Source of the DNA: Tuctoria greenei | Taxonomy: Eukaryota > Streptophyta > Magnoliopsida > Poales > Poaceae | Reading direction: 5' to 3' | DNA length: 64,000 nt | Assembly: GCA_036927565.1 (NCBI GenBank) | Contig: JAYESD010000009.1 | Span: 157,812,929-157,876,928 of the forward strand | Shown: positions 28,942 to 42,500 of the stretch, piece by piece | Position numbering within the stretch: position 1 is the first letter of the stretch | Layout of the letters: every line of letters starts with the position of its first letter | Notes under the pieces: model-generated | What the model was told of the DNA's origin: nothing | The model's input: the letters and a program-made list of their open reading frames with translations, nothing else | Databases searched by the model: none | Program-made: the position numbers and the translations under genes

Positions 28942-29849
28942 TGTCCTGAGAATGGATTACACAAGGTATGGATGAGAAATAATGGCAAGGAATTGCATTG
29001 AGGAATGGGAAACTAGGGTTGAGTTCAGTCAAACATCGGACTTGTCCGGTGTACAGGTACGGACTAGTCTGGGTGACCGGACTTGTCCGTACATGGACCG
29101 GATTAGTCCGGTGTTCATCACCTCAAACCCTAACTAGACGATCAATGGTCTTGCTCAATGCAAAAATAGCTCAACATCAATGTAATACATCAAGGAAGCA
29201 TGTATTAGGTGAAAGGAACTAAGCTATTTGATCAACAATGAAGCAAATCAAGATTTTTAGGGTTTGGAAGGAAATTTTACCGAAATCCCTCGATTCTTGG
29301 AGATGGAGGGGTTGAAGGAGTGGACAAGTCCGTGGTCTTCAATCCCTATGCAATGGAGATCGATTTTCACCCAAACTCGAAGAGTTTTGATGGAGAAATC
29401 GCCGAATCGCTGTGGGGAGCTCGAGTGAAGAGAGAGAGTGTGAGGAAAGTTGTGAGGGTGAAGAAGATTAGGTTTGGCGGCAGCTAGGGTTATGGAGTCG
29501 AAAAATCGGACTAGTCCGTGGTCGGCCGGACTAGTCCGAACTACCGAACACTCCGCGGACTAGTCTGCAGTGTGCGGACTAGTCCGGATAACTACAGACT
29601 AGTCTGTGGTCACCAGAATAGATTAAATTAACCCATTCACATATATTCGAAGGTTCTTATAAAGTAAACATGAGGGTCAACACAATCAGGTAATCTTGAT
29701 GAATATTATCAGTAAGCATACAACAATCAAGCAATGACCATAATTCATCGAGATCAAGTAGTTGAAATCATTTTTGGAGAAAATTGAGAAAGATGATTTT
29801 CGCAACTCAAACAATATATTTTGAAGATTCCATACAGGTATGCAAGTTT
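28942..29849 (-). other. C1 spacer between pol and the extra ORF, with palindromic repeats
   Basis: Non-coding. It carries two groups of CGGACTAGTCCG-like palindromes (29030-29120 and 29500-29610, plus a single one near 29320), just upstream of the extra ORF start. Confidence 0.6.
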
Positions 29850-32733
29850 TCAAGCCACATTCCGAGTATCAAGGATATTGACTTCATTTCGGAGCGCGCA
29901 AAAGCGTTTTTCATCAAGTGGCTTGGTGAATATGTCGGCTAGTTGTTTTTCGGTGTTGACATGGGAAATGGCTATGTGTCCTTTCATTGAGTGGTCTCTC
30001 AAAAAGTGATGTCGGATGTCTGTTTTTGGTTCTAGGGTGTTCAAATGGATTATGAGCAATTTTAATGCCACTCTCATTATGACAGAGGAGTGGAATACAA
30101 CTCATATTGTAACCGTAATCCCTTAGAGTTTGTCGCATCCAAAGGAGTTGTGCACAACAAATCCCGGCTGCAACATACTCCGCTTCGGCTATGGATAAGG
30201 CAATGGAATTTTGTTTCTTGGAGGACCAAGAGACTAGGGATCTACCTAGGAATTGGCAGGTGCCAGATGTAATTTTTCTATCTACTTTGCATCCGGCATA
30301 ATCTACATCGGACCAATGAGATTGAACTTGGAACCTTTTGGGATACCAAAGGCCTAGGTTGGGTGTATGAACCAAATATCTCAAGATCCTTTTAACGGCT
30401 GTCAAGTGACACTCCTTAGGATTGGCTTGAAATCTCATACACAAACATACACTCAACATAATATCAGGCATGGATGCACATAACTAAAGTAAGGATACAA
30501 TAATGGAGCGATATACCTTTTGATCCATGCTTGGTCCATCTTCATTGAGATCCAAGTGTCCATTAGTTGCCATAGGAGTCTTGATAGGATTTGCCTTGTC
30601 CATCCCAAACTTCTTGAGTATGTCTTGAGTGTACTTGGTTTGACTTATGAATGTCCCTTCCTTTTGTTGTCTCACTTGGAATCCCAAGAAGTACTTCAGC
30701 TCTCCCATCATAGACATCTCAAACATATCTGTCATAATCTTACTAAATTCTTCACAAAATGATTTGTTAGTTGAACCAAAGATAATGTCATCAACATAGA
30801 TTTGACAGATAAAAAGATCATTATCGAAGTGTTTTGTAAATAATGTATAATCTGCTTTACCAATCTTAAAACCATTTTCAATTAAGAAATCTCTAAGACA
30901 CTCATACCAAGCTCTAGGAGCTTGTTTGAGGCCGTAGAGAGCCTTACGAAGTTTAAAGACGTGGTCGGGGAACTCTTTATCTTGAAATCCGTGAGGTTGC
31001 TCCACGTACACCTCCTCCTTGATTGGACTGTTGAGGAAGGCGCTTTTCACATTCATTTGGTAGAGCTTGAAATCATGGTGAGTGGCATATGCAAGCAATA
31101 TTCTAATTGATTCAAGTCTAGCTACGGGAGCAAAGGTTTCATCGAAATCCAAACCTTCGACTTATGAATACCCTTTGGCCACAAGTCGTGCCTTGTTCCT
31201 TGTCACCACCCCGTGTTCGTCTTGTTTGTTGCGGAAGACCCATTTGGTGCCGACGACGTTCGCGTTGGGTCTTTCGATGAGTTCCCACACCTCGTTCCGT
31301 TTGAAGTTGTTCAATTTTTCTTGCATTGCCACCACACAGTCTGGGTCCTTCAATGCATCCTCAATCCTACGTGGTTCCAAAAAGGACACAAAAGAGTAAT
31401 GCTCACAGAAATTAGCTATGCGAGATCTAGTTGTTACTCCCTTTTGGATGCCACCGATGATGTTGTCGATTGGGTGATACCTTTGGACGCATTGGTGTAC
31501 TCTCGGGTGTGGCACTTGCGGTCTTGTATCTTCATGATCTTCTTCTTCTCCCCCTAGATGGTTGCCCTCATTGACTTGTTGATCATATTTGTCTTCTTGA
31601 GGTTGATCTTGTGTGGAAGCTCCCCCTTGATCATTGGCCTCCACTTGTGGTTCATCTTCTTCATGCACATGTGGAGGTGGCTCTTGTGGTCGAACATCGC
31701 CCACCGCCATTCTTCTCAATGCTTTACAAGGAGCTTCTTCTCTATCTAGCACACATGGATCAACTTGATCCTTTTGAGAGCTGTTAGTTTCATCAAACAC
31801 TACGTCACGTGCTACTTCAACAAGTCGAGAGGTCTTGTTGAAGACACGATAAGCGTAAGAGTTCGAATCATAACCAAGCAAGATACCTTCATCGGACTTT
31901 GAAGCGAACTTTGAAGTCCTAGACTTCTTGTTCAAAATATAGCACTTAGAACCGAAAACTCGAAAATACGAAATATTAAGCTTGTTACCCGTGAGTAGCT
32001 CATATGATGTCTTCTTGAGTAGTCGATGAAGGTAGAGTCGGTTTATGGCGTGACTAGCGGTGTTAACCGCTTCCGCCCAAAACTGATCTGAGGTCTTGTA
32101 TTCATCGAGCATTGTTCTCGCCATCTCTATGAGGGTTCGGTTCTTCCTTTCGGCAACTCTGTTTTGTTGAGAGGAATAAGGTGCTAAAAACTCATGCTTT
32201 ATCCCTTCTTCGTCTAGGTACTCCTCAACTTGAGTGTTCTTGAACTCCGTACCATTGTCACTTTGAATGTTCTTGATCTTCAATGAAAACTCATTTTGAG
32301 TACGCTTGAAGAACTTTTTCAGGGTTCCTTGAGTCTGTGTCTTATCATGCAAAAAGAAAACCCAAGTGAAGCGCGGAAAGTCATCAACAATTACTAAGCC
32401 ATATTTGTTACCGCCGATGCTTATATAAGCAATTGGATCGAAAAGGTCCATGTACAGTAGCTCGAGCGGTCTTGTAGTAGTCATGACGTTCTTCGCAAGA
32501 TGAGGTGCTCCAACTTGCTTCCCCGCTTGGCACGCGCTACAAGGCTTTTCTTTCTCAAAAACAACATCCTTCAAACCTCAGATGTGATCGCCCTTGAGGA
32601 GTTTTTGAAGATTCCTCATACCAACATGCGCTAGCCTCTATGCCACAACCAACCCATGTTGGTCATTGCAATCAAGCATGTGTCAAGTTCGGCTTTATAT
32701 TTGTTGAAGTCAACAAGGTAAAGCTTTCCCTTT
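29850..32733 (-). pseudogene. C1 pol: integrase, reverse transcriptase, RNase H (broken, truncated)
   Basis: From high to low coordinates: the GAG-pre-integrase tail (LWHRRLAHVGMRNLQKLLKG region, near 32620), the zinc-finger remnant CSACQAGKQ, the integrase core with Asp in YMDLFDP, Asp in IQSDNGTEF and Glu in RVAERKNRT, then reverse transcriptase with YVDD (QIYVDDIIFGS, about 30790) and RNase H with AEAEYVAAG. It ends with KQLADIFTKPLDEKRFCALR and a stop at 29850. A TAA interrupts the frame at about 31161 (CAA to TAA), with frameshifts near 30480 and 30085. Replicative activity is not expected. The N-terminal part is cut off by the G1 insertion at 32734. Confidence 0.85.
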
Positions 32734-33566
32734 TGTCGATACCCTCCGTATCAGATATCCCTTATGATTGCAAAGATCACAAGGCAACTCCATATACCAG
32801 ATTTGAAGACCTCCAAAGACCTGCTCCCCCGACATGGTTAGTCCCAGGGCCGCCACGTGTATCACAAGACCGGAGCTATCACCCACACCTGGGAAGCTCC
32901 GGTCAGAATACCAATATGGCACCACCGGACCTAACCCCAGACAGAGGGAAGCTCTGGTACTAACACGTGTCCAATAGCACCAGACCTACCCGTCCACAAT
33001 GATGAGCTCCGGTTGCTGCCACGTGGCAACCGCCGGACCTTCAACTTCAACTATCAGGCCGGTGGACCCCCCAACGGCTCCGGACCTCCAAGGATCAATT
33101 ACAGACTTCAAGACCCCATTAAGTGTCATTAATACCATATTAATGACACACGATCAGATGGCCCTTAATACTGGTAACGACACTGTTAAGGCCCATTACT
33201 AGGCTATTAAGGGTAATTAACCCCATTTATTGTGTATCAAGCGTGTGTAACCATCGGGGCCACCCGTTGGGCTAGGATGACGTTGTAACAACCAGTCCTT
33301 GTACTATAAAAGGACTGGTCGACGATACACAAGGGACGGTTCCAGACCACTATTGAACACCCTGAGCTAGACGAGCTTCTTCTTATGGAGCTTCTACCAA
33401 CACACCCCGTGGAGTAGGGTATTACGCTCAGGCGGCCCGAACCACATAAATCCCGGTGTACACATGTCTTTCACCTTCTTGAATCTCTGCGCGCCCATTA
33501 CCGAACTACAACTCCTCGATCTACCAAAAGTAGTGTCGGGAGATCTGCCGGTTCCAAACACCGATA
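32734..33566 (+). repeat. 5' LTR of G1
   Basis: It starts TGTCGATACCC and ends CACCGATA (ACCGACA in the relative G3), 833 bp. It is homologous in reverse orientation to the 883-bp LTRs of G3 but clearly diverged. TATAAAAG at 33305-33312 is a good TATA box, preceded by rich GCTCCGG words. Confidence 0.82.
33305..33312 (+). promoter_or_regulatory. TATA box of the G1 LTR
   Basis: TATAAAAG; a matching box occurs in both G3 LTRs (minus strand, 47846-47854 and 59959-59967). Confidence 0.6.
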
Positions 33567-33590
33567 GTTGGCGCGCCAGGTAGGAGCGCC
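33567..33590 (+). other. G1 primer-binding site region
   Basis: TTGGCGCGCCAGGTAGG directly follows the LTR, in the position of a tRNA primer site. The G3 counterpart reads GTGTGCCAGGTAGGGG. The tRNA was not determined. Confidence 0.55.
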
Positions 33591-33603
33591 CGAGATTTCG
33601 AGT

Positions 33604-36010
33604 ATGGTGAACTCAGCTGCTGGATCATCCAACGGCAACCCTGCCGTTCAACCCGTTGGAGGCAATCCCTCCAACACGCAGCTACCAGCAGGTACTGTGG
33701 CTCCAGCAGGAGTCATGCCTTCACCACCACCGCCTGCACTAGCACGTCAAGCTGAGCAACGTGACGGTGCATCGGCGTCAGTCACTGCATCAGCAAACAA
33801 CAACAACCCTGAACACACGCTTCATGCAACACGTGCTCTCCTCCAACGTCCACCACTTCCAGGTGCATCCCAGGGTGCAATGGAGCAGTGGAGAGCTGAT
33901 GTGGAACATCTGGTTGCAGCAGCAGCCGATCGCATCAACAATCAAGGTCCTCCTCCTTCGGGGCGGGCCCCATCGCAGCGCCGGACTGTGTCTGGCAGAC
34001 TTGGTCCGCATGCTTCCCAGAATAGGACGCGTTCTGCGTCACATCAAGTTACGTCGCTACCCTCTGGGGCACGACGTACTCATACGGTAACCAGGATGTC
34101 AACTCATGACCTCCGGGCGGAGCTTGATCGCCGTTACCGTCAACAGGATGGCCGTGTCCATATCGAGCGTGCTCACAAAAGGCGAGAAGCTCGAGACAAC
34201 CCTGCTCTTGAGGGAGTAGGAGGAGGCTGTTCTGCACTGGCCATGCACCTACGCATGGTCAGATGGCCACAAAAGTTCTGGCCACACCTGCCGGAGAAGT
34301 TTGACAGAACTGTTAACCCCGCCGAGTTTCTCCAAATTTACACCACCGCAATCCTTGCGGCCGGAGGTAACGAGGTTGTAATGGCCAACTACTCCCCAGT
34401 AGCTTTGACTGGGACCGCCAGGTCCTGGTTCATGAGCCTTCCTCACAACTCTATCAATAGTTGGGAGGAATTGTGCCAACAGTTCACCGCCAATTTCGGG
34501 AGTTCATACACCCGACCAGGCACCGAACTGGACCTTTTTGCAGTGGTGCAAAAGGGGGGAGAATCCCTGTGCTCATTCATCCAGAGGTTCTCCCAGGTAC
34601 GAAACACCATTCCTTCTATCTCTAGTGCTTCTGTCATTGTGGCATTTAGACAGGGCGTGTGAGATAAGAAGATGCTGGAGAAGGTGGCAGTCAAGGAGAT
34701 CACCAGCGTCACAGAGCTCTTTAGCTTGGTAGACAAGTGCACCAAATCTGCGGAGGGCCGTGAGATGCACTCCAAACCACCTCTGGAGGATGGTAAAAAA
34801 TCCTCCAAAGGCGAAGCCACTACCCCCGGAAGTGGCAAAAAGAAGAAAAAGTCCAACGACAAAAAGAAGCCGTTGGCCGGCACATCCACCACTGCAGCTG
34901 CTGCAGCTCCGGGTGGCCGGGGGCCACGCCCTGAGAAACGACCTCAGCCGTCCTCTGAAGACGGTGGCAACAACAAAATGTGGTGTCCTATCCACAAGTC
35001 AAATGACCACAACTTGGAGGACTGTCGGGAGGTCCAAAACCTTGCTGAGCGCTACCACAAGCGCCGGGAAGAAGTTCCTTTCCGTCAGAGGGAAGGAAAG
35101 CAGAAAGTTGACGAAGCTCCTGCTAAAGAGGAGTTGGGCTTCCAGGACCCTAAAAAGGTCCTGAAGGCTGTGTACACCTCCGTCGACGACGACTCCGACA
35201 ATGAGCGTCGAAAGACCATGAACACAATCTTTGGTGGTTCATGGGACATCACCTCCCGCCGTATCATCAAGACCATGCGGCGAGACATGGCCTCAGTAGC
35301 TCCTACAGCCAGGGCGGAACCTCATCGGAAGTGGATGGACACTACCATCACTTTTGATGCTTCGGACTTCCCTCGGAACATGATCGGAGCTGGCCAGCTA
35401 CCTCTGATGGTATCACCTACCATCAACAACATTCAACTCCACCATGTAATGGTGGACGAAGGTTTGGGGCTGAACCTCATAAGCTTCGAGGCTTTTGTCA
35501 AGCTTCAACTCCGACCTTCGGACCTTCGCCCTTCCCAACCTTTCTCCAGAGTAAGTCCGGGGGCCATAACACCGCTCGATGCCATTACTCTCCCTGTGAC
35601 CTTCGGGACTCAGGAGAATTATCGCACTGAGAAGTTGATCTTTGACGTCGCTCAGATCAACTTTCCCTTCAATGCCATTCTGGACAGGCCTGCCTTGTAC
35701 AAATTCATGGCTGCTGCTCATTATGGCTACCTGGTGTTGAAGATGCCGACACCAGTTGGCGTTCTCCAGATCCGCGGAGATCGTACTGCCGGAGTGACTG
35801 CTCTGGAGGAACTCCATGCGCTTGCTACAGCACAGGAGGAAGAATCCAGGCAGGAGCAAGCTCCAAAACCCCCGAGCATTTGCAGCGAGGCTCAACCTCC
35901 ACACCTCGCGTGCAACCAAGCGGCGCGCCGACATCCCTGTCAAAGTCGTCCAAATCGGTTCCGATGCTGCTCAGACTACTCGTATATCGAGAGGTCTGAA
36001 TGACAAATAG
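33604..36010 (+). pseudogene. G1 gag and protease, with in-frame stop
   Basis: ATG at 33604 (MVNSAAGSSNG). The gag part has a long disordered N-terminus, then the retrotransposon gag core (KFDRTVNPAEFLQIYTTAI, SWFMSLPHNSINSWEELCQQ). A TGA at 34660-34662 interrupts it where the G3 copy has an Arg codon, consistent with CGA to TGA. The frame then reopens through a Lys-rich linker, a CxxH-type segment (WCPIHKSNDHNLEDCREVQ), and an aspartic-protease-like region (DEGLGLNLISFEAFVKLQL; the usual DG/SG appears as DE). A frameshift occurs near 35900. Confidence 0.78.
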
Positions 36011-36764
36011 GAACTCGCGCTCATCACTTTCCTCCGGGCTAATGTCGATGTGTTTACCTAGAAACCATCACAAATGCTTGGGATCCCTAGGGAAGTGATC
36101 GAGCATAATCTGAAGATCTATCCCGACGCTTGGCCCGTACATCAGAAGCCTCGGAAGCAATCCATAGAGCGACAGAACTTCATACGACAAGAAGTGAAGA
36201 AGTTGCTCGAAGCTAGATTCATACGAGAAGTCTTCCATCCAAAATGGCTGACAAACCCAATCGTTGTACCCAAGGCCGGCGGGAAGCTTCGGATGTGTAT
36301 CGACTACACAACACTAAATAATGCATGCCCGAAAGATCCATTTCCACTACCTAGAATAGATCAGATAGTGGATTCCACCTCCGGGTGTGAATTACTGTGT
36401 TTCCTAGACGCATATTCTGGGTACCATCAAATCAGAATGTCTAGGGAAGATGAAGAACATACTTCTTTTATCACAGTATATGGATTGTACTGTTATACAG
36501 CCATGCCATTTGGTCTCAAGAATGCAGCTTCAACATCTGTACGAGCTATGTACAAAACCTTTGGAGAGCTCATCAGATATGTAGTGGAAGTGTATGTTGA
36601 TGACATCGTAGTCAAGATCAAGGACAAGGAGTCACTCCTTGACACCTTGCAAGCTGTCTTCGACAAGCTACGGATCACCCGCCCGAAGCTGAACCCAGAC
36701 AAGTGCGTCTTCGGGGTTACCTCCGGAAAGCTTCTCGGTTTCCTGGTAAACCACCAGGGCATAG
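36011..36764 (+). pseudogene. G1 reverse transcriptase, first part
   Basis: Reverse transcriptase blocks include NPIVVPKAGGKLRMCIDYTT, CFLDAYSGYHQI, MPFGLKNAAST and the active-site VYVDDIVVK (about 36594). A TAG at about 36060 replaces the Trp codon present in the G3 copy. The gene stops at the G2 insertion (GFLVNHQGI) and continues at 47233. Confidence 0.8.
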
Positions 36765-39579
36765 TGTGACGCCCGGTTCCGAAAATGAACCAAGCTAACG
36801 CATATGTGTGCCCAGGATGTTCACCACACATACACGAGTGAAATCACAATAGGATATACAGAAAATTACCACAGCTCAAATTATTAAATAAGTATTCTTA
36901 TTACACAATTCATTAAATCCTCGAATACAAGCTCTAATGAATATTAATGACAAGTTCAACTAATGCAGCGGAAATAAACTAATTAAACAACTAAGCAAAC
37001 TAAGCAACTATGCAGCATAAGCGACAGGGTATGTATATGCGCAGCTCCAATCAACACCACAGGCAAAGCTGACGGTAGACACGGCCTAGAACTCCGCATT
37101 ATCGCCATTAAAATCCCAGTCCTGACCTGCAACTGTTGGGGTGGGGAATTGCAAGAGTGAGTACATGTCGTACTCAGCAAGTGTGGAAAGTATGACATGT
37201 GGCTGATTCAAATGACGACAATAATAATGGTAAAGTGCTGAAAAGTACGGTAAAACATTTGAAAAGCAATATATTATAAGTATGTGAAATAAACCCGTCA
37301 TAACCATAAATAATACCATAATACCAAACTGAATTCTTTACCATCATAAATAATTCCAGATTTCACCATCATCAATAACCATATTCAATACCAGAAATTA
37401 ATCCATAACCATCCATAACCATGACCATTACCAAATTCCAATTTGCCTCTAATCATGGAAGTTGTCCAGGCGCTCATAACCGGGAGCACGGCTATCATGA
37501 TAGTTTTAGTTAACACTCTGCAGAGTTTGTACCTCTTTACCCACGTGTTCGTGATTTCATCACCCTTCGGCGACTAAGAACCTCCCTTATGCCCATGACC
37601 CGTCGGTCACCTTACACACTTCCGTTGGTGTGTGGCCAAGAGATCACAAAATAGCCTTTACAAAGGGATTACTAGCCTATTTAGACCCCACTGAGGTTTC
37701 ACCGGTGGCGATGTCTCCCGCAGAGCACATCTTCAACCAAGGGCCCCCTCTTGAGCCATTCGGATCCCAGGGTAGTCCCACCAATCACCAACAAACCCAA
37801 TCCGACTACCCCTTCCCCGAGCATCCACAATGGTCCAAACAGCGCTAGCAAAGCCCTAATTAATCAGCTACGCCGCACCCATAACTTGGCCTCATGGTGG
37901 CACTGTAGTCCTGGCTTATTCTCGCATGAACCGGTCCTTAGATCTAAAGCAAGCAACCCACCGTAACATCCAACCCATCCACATACCAGGCTTGCTTAGA
38001 TCATCCATTACCATACCATGTTTAACCAATTCATGTTAACCATAATCTCATCCATGCATAATTAAATTGAGTGATATGGTTGTTTCCCATCCCAGTTGAT
38101 TAAGCGAAGCAAAAAGGTAAAAACCCTTCCCGACTCTCTACCAAAATTTCCAGGTGACAAGGGTGGTTTAACAAGTCTAGTAAACTTCCTACCATAGGAT
38201 TCCCATCAAATTGACACAAGCATGCAGTTTGCAAACAAAACATTTATTTTAAAACAGGATCAATATGCTTCAAGGACACTTGCCTTGCTCTTGCTGTTGA
38301 TTAGGGTCAAAGCCTTCGAACTCTTGAGGTTGTAGATCCTCCGTGGCACTCTCTAGCGCAAATCCGTCTAATCCACACAATAAACATACAAAACAAGAAA
38401 CACAATCAAAGAGTGCACAAATATTACTCAACATGACATGACATGCATGATTGATGCAATGCAAGGTAGAACTTGTTACTAGATTGCTTTTTAATGATCA
38501 CTAACTAGTTCTAATAGATTTTAACCAGTTTATACAGGTTTGGAGTTGATTAGATCAAATTTTAGAATTAATTCAACACAATTTAACCAGAAAGATCGGA
38601 CTAGTCCGCTTGGGATCGGACAAGTCCGCACTCTGCGAGATCAGCGGATTAGGGTTTTCTAGATCGACGTGAATTTGGAGATTAGGGGTTGAATTCTCGT
38701 AAGGAAAAGAGAATAGAAGGTATACCAGGTGTTTAGAACTCCAATGAACCAAGAAACTTTGAGGTAACACTTGGATCTTGATGATCTAGGGTTGGTGATG
38801 AACTTGGGGATGAATTGGTGGTGAAGGACGAAACTTGGTGGAGATCTTGATCCTCCTTCGTTTCCTCCTCTTCTTCTTCTTGTTTGGGATCTTCTCCTCC
38901 CTCCTTGATGGTGGCTCCCCACGAACTAGGGTTTGGGTGGGTGGAAAAAGTGGCAAATAGATGTCAAACCAAGGGGTGGGGTTGTTTATATAGAGGTGGA
39001 GGCTAGGGTTAGATGGATTTCGAGTTTCGGGATGAGTAGAGGCCGGTTTAGAGTCCCACATGGGCTCTAAAAGAGTTGGGCACGACGTCCCTAGGCCCAC
39101 TTGACGTGAAACCCAAGAAACAAGTCGTAAAACAAAAGGTCAATCTCGGAGTCACGAAATATCGGACAAGTCCGGAAAGGACCGGACTAGTCCGAAGTCG
39201 TCCAGAGAGAAAATCGGACAAGTCTGGCCAAAAATCGGACAAGTCCGATCTTAGTCAGAAAGGAAAACGGACAAGTCCGCTGGAACACCGGACTAGTCCG
39301 GAAAAGTCCAGGGACTTAGCAAATTTTCAAGGATTCATGGAATATCGGACTAGTCCGCACAAAATCGGACAAGTCCGAAAGTTTCCAGAGCCACAATCGG
39401 ACTAGTCCTCAGAAAAACCGGACTAGTCCGCACTTTCCTGCGTTTTAAGTGCGGTTTTGCTCCAAATCAATTTTAAATGCTCCGAATCAATTTTAAACTC
39501 GTTCCTCTTGTTGTGGGCTAATGTTAAACATGTATATGAGTGCATGTAGGGCATGATGCATGAAAATGAGGGTGTTACA
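36765..39579 (-). repeat. 3' LTR of G2
   Basis: On the minus strand it begins TGTAACACCCTCATTTTC and ends GGGCGTCACA. A TATA box (TATATAAAC) lies at 38984-38992. The block at 39157-39432 carries about ten CGGACTAGTCCG/CGGACAAGTCCG words upstream of it, and two more lie at 38597-38630. Confidence 0.92.
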
Positions 39580-42500
39580 AACCTACCCCCCTTAAAATGA
39601 ATCTCGCCCTCGAGATTCGACGCGGAAGAGAAGAGATGGGGAAATTCCTTCTTGAGATCGTCTTCTAGCTCCCAAGTTGCTTCTTTTTCTGTATGGTGCT
39701 TCCATTGGACTTTACACCATCGAATCACCTTGTTCCTTGTGACTCTCTCCTTGGTTTCCAAGATCTTGACCGGTTGCTCGGCATACGTCAAATCTTCCTC
39801 TAGTTCCAATTCTTCCATTGGCACTTGATCTTCCGGTACCCTCAAGCACTTCTTGAGCTGGGAAACGTGAAACACATCATGTACGTCTGAAAGATGAGCT
39901 GGCATCTCCAACTTATATGCTACTTCTCCTCTTTTGTCCAAAATCTTGAATGGTCCAATATAACGAGGTGCGAGCTTACCCCTTATGTTAAACCTCTTAT
40001 GACCTCTCATTGGTGACACCTTGAGGTAAACAAAATCTCCTATTTCAAAGGCTAATTTCCTTCTCCTATTATCCGCATAGCCTTTTTGCCTTGATTGGGC
40101 AGCCCTCAAGTTTCCACGAATTATTTGGACTTGCTTTTCGGCTTCTTGCAACACGTCCGGACCAAATACTTGAGTTTCTCCTGCCTCATTCCAGAATAAA
40201 GGTGTCCTACACTTCCTCCCATAAAGCGCTTCATATGGCGACATTTTCAAGCTTGCTTGGTAACTATTGTTGTATGAAAATTCCGCGTATGGCAAGCTTT
40301 TGTCCCAACTTTTCCCATGCTTTAAAGCACAAGCTCTTAACATGTCCTCCAAAATCTGATTGGTCCTCTCGGTTTGTCCATCCGTTTGAGGATGATATGC
40401 TGAACTAAAATTCAACCTCGTTCCCAAAGCTTCATGCAATTTTTGCCAAAATCTGGAGGTAAATTGAGAACCTCTATCCGAGACTATCTTCTTAGGGACT
40501 CCATGTCGACACACAATATGCTCCATGTATATTTCGGCCAATCGTGCAGCTGTATACTTGGTCTTTACAGGGACAAAATGAGCTGACTTGGTTAAACGAT
40601 CCACAATTACCCAAATTGAGTCATACCCGGACTGAGTACGGGGTAACCCAACTATGAAGTCCATACCAATTTCTTCCCACTTCCATTCCGGAATCTTCAA
40701 CGGTTGCAATAATCCGGCTGGCCTTTGATGTTCCGCCTTGACTCGTTGGCACACATCACATAATGCTACATATTCAGCTATGTCCTTTTTCATGCTATCC
40801 CACCAATAACAAGTCTTCAAATCCTTGTACATCTTCGTACAACCAGGGTGAATTGAGTATGGCGAGTCATGTGCCTCCTTTAATATTGTCTCCCGAATAT
40901 GCTTTACATTAGGCACAACGATTCTCTTTCCAAGCCATAAGGTACCATGTTCATCCTCGTCAAATCTGAATTCTCTCCCTTCTTCGATCCTTTCCTTGAT
41001 TTCCTTGATATCCTCATCCGTGGTTTGTGCTTCTCGAATTTCTTGCTCTAAGGTTGGATTTAACTCCATCATCTCCATCTCATTTACAAACCCGAGGTTC
41101 AACCTTTCAAACTCCTTACATAACTCGAACGGTAATTCTCGAACGGTAAGTTGATGACTTACTCCTTTCCTACTCAAAGCATCGGCCACTACGTTGGCTT
41201 TTCCCGGATGATAGTTGATCCCCAAATCATAATATTTGATGAGTTCCAACCATCTTCGTTGCCTCAAGTTCAGATCCGTTTGTGTGAAAATATACTTCAA
41301 ACTCTTATGATCCGTATAAATTTCACACCTATGTCCAAGAATATAGTGTCTCCAAACCTTCAATGCATGTACCACGGCTGCAAGTTCTAAATCATGCGTG
41401 GGGTAATTCTGCTCATGTTTCTTCAATTGTCTTGACGCATAGGCGACCACTTGACCTTCTTGCATCAATACACATTCCAAGCCCTTGTCTTGATGCATCG
41501 CAATAAATGTCAAAACTCTTGCTTACATCCGGCAATACCAAAACTGGGGCTGTTGTCAACCGCTTCTTCAACTCCTCAAAACTCTCTTGACAAGCATGAG
41601 TCCATTGGAATGCCTTTCCCTTCGTTAGCAACTCCGTCATAGGCTTGGCTATCTTAGAAAAATCCTTGATAAACCGACGGTAATATCCAGCCATCCCAAG
41701 AAAACTCCTTATTTCTTTGACGTTTTGCGGTGGTTCCCACTTCAACACGTCTCTCACTTTTCCGGGGTCAACCGATACTCCTCCTCCTGAGATTATATGA
41801 CCCAAAAATGGCACCTCTTTCAACCAAAACTGGCACTTGTTGAACTTGGCATACAATCGATGCTCCCTCAATTTCTGCAGCGTAAGCCTCAAGTGTTCCT
41901 CATGTTCCTTCTCATCCTTCGAGTAGATCATAATATCATCAATAAACACCACAACGAACTTATCTAAGTACTCCATGAAGACCTTATTCATGAGGTACAT
42001 AAAGTAGGCAGGTGCATTTGTCAATCCAAAAGACATCACGGTGTACTCATAAGATCCATACCGTGTCCTAAAAGCTGTCTTGGGTATGTCCGATGGTCTA
42101 ATCTTCATTTGAAAGTATCCCGACCTCAAGTCAATCTTAGAGAAGACACAAGCACCCTTCATCTGATCAAACAAGTCTTCTATGCGTGGCAAGGTGTACT
42201 TGTTCTTGATTGTTACCTCGTTGAGAGCTCGGTAATCCACGCACATCCTTTGGGATCCGTCCTTCTTGTCCACAAATAGAACGGGCGCTCCCCAAGGTGA
42301 AGAGCTTGGGCGAATAAAACCCTTCTCTAATTGCTCTTGAATTTGTTTCTTGAGCTCCGCTAATTCCATAGGAGGCATCCTATACGGCCTCTTAGCTATA
42401 GGTGCAGTTCCAGGTATTAAATCAATAACAAACTCAATGTCTCGATCGGGTGGCATACCTGGCAACTCATCCGGAAACACATCCAAAAATTCACACACCA

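Larger units (their letters stand above)
25423..32733 (-). mobile_element. Ty1-copia element C1 (SIRE/Maximus-like), 5' part outside the window
   Basis: It is read on the minus strand. It has a 3' LTR (25423-26926), an extra ORF in envelope position (27398-28941), and RNase H, reverse transcriptase and integrase domains in copia order (integrase before reverse transcriptase) up to 32733, where G1 interrupts it. Gag and the 5' LTR must lie beyond 64000. Stops and frameshifts interrupt all ORFs, so it is an old copy. CACAT at 25418-25422 is the expected target duplication; the second copy is outside the window. Confidence 0.85.

Noticed and set aside
36983..39405. Several small frames in the G2 LTR, duplicated at 44631-47053
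   Set aside because: They occur identically in both LTRs and have no domain; chance frames in LTR DNA.
39157..39432. CGG-N6-CCG palindromes as fungal Zn2Cys6 factor sites, hinting at transfer from a fungus
   Set aside because: Plants are not known to have that factor family, and the repeats lie in typical plant LTRs; only the site geometry is similar.
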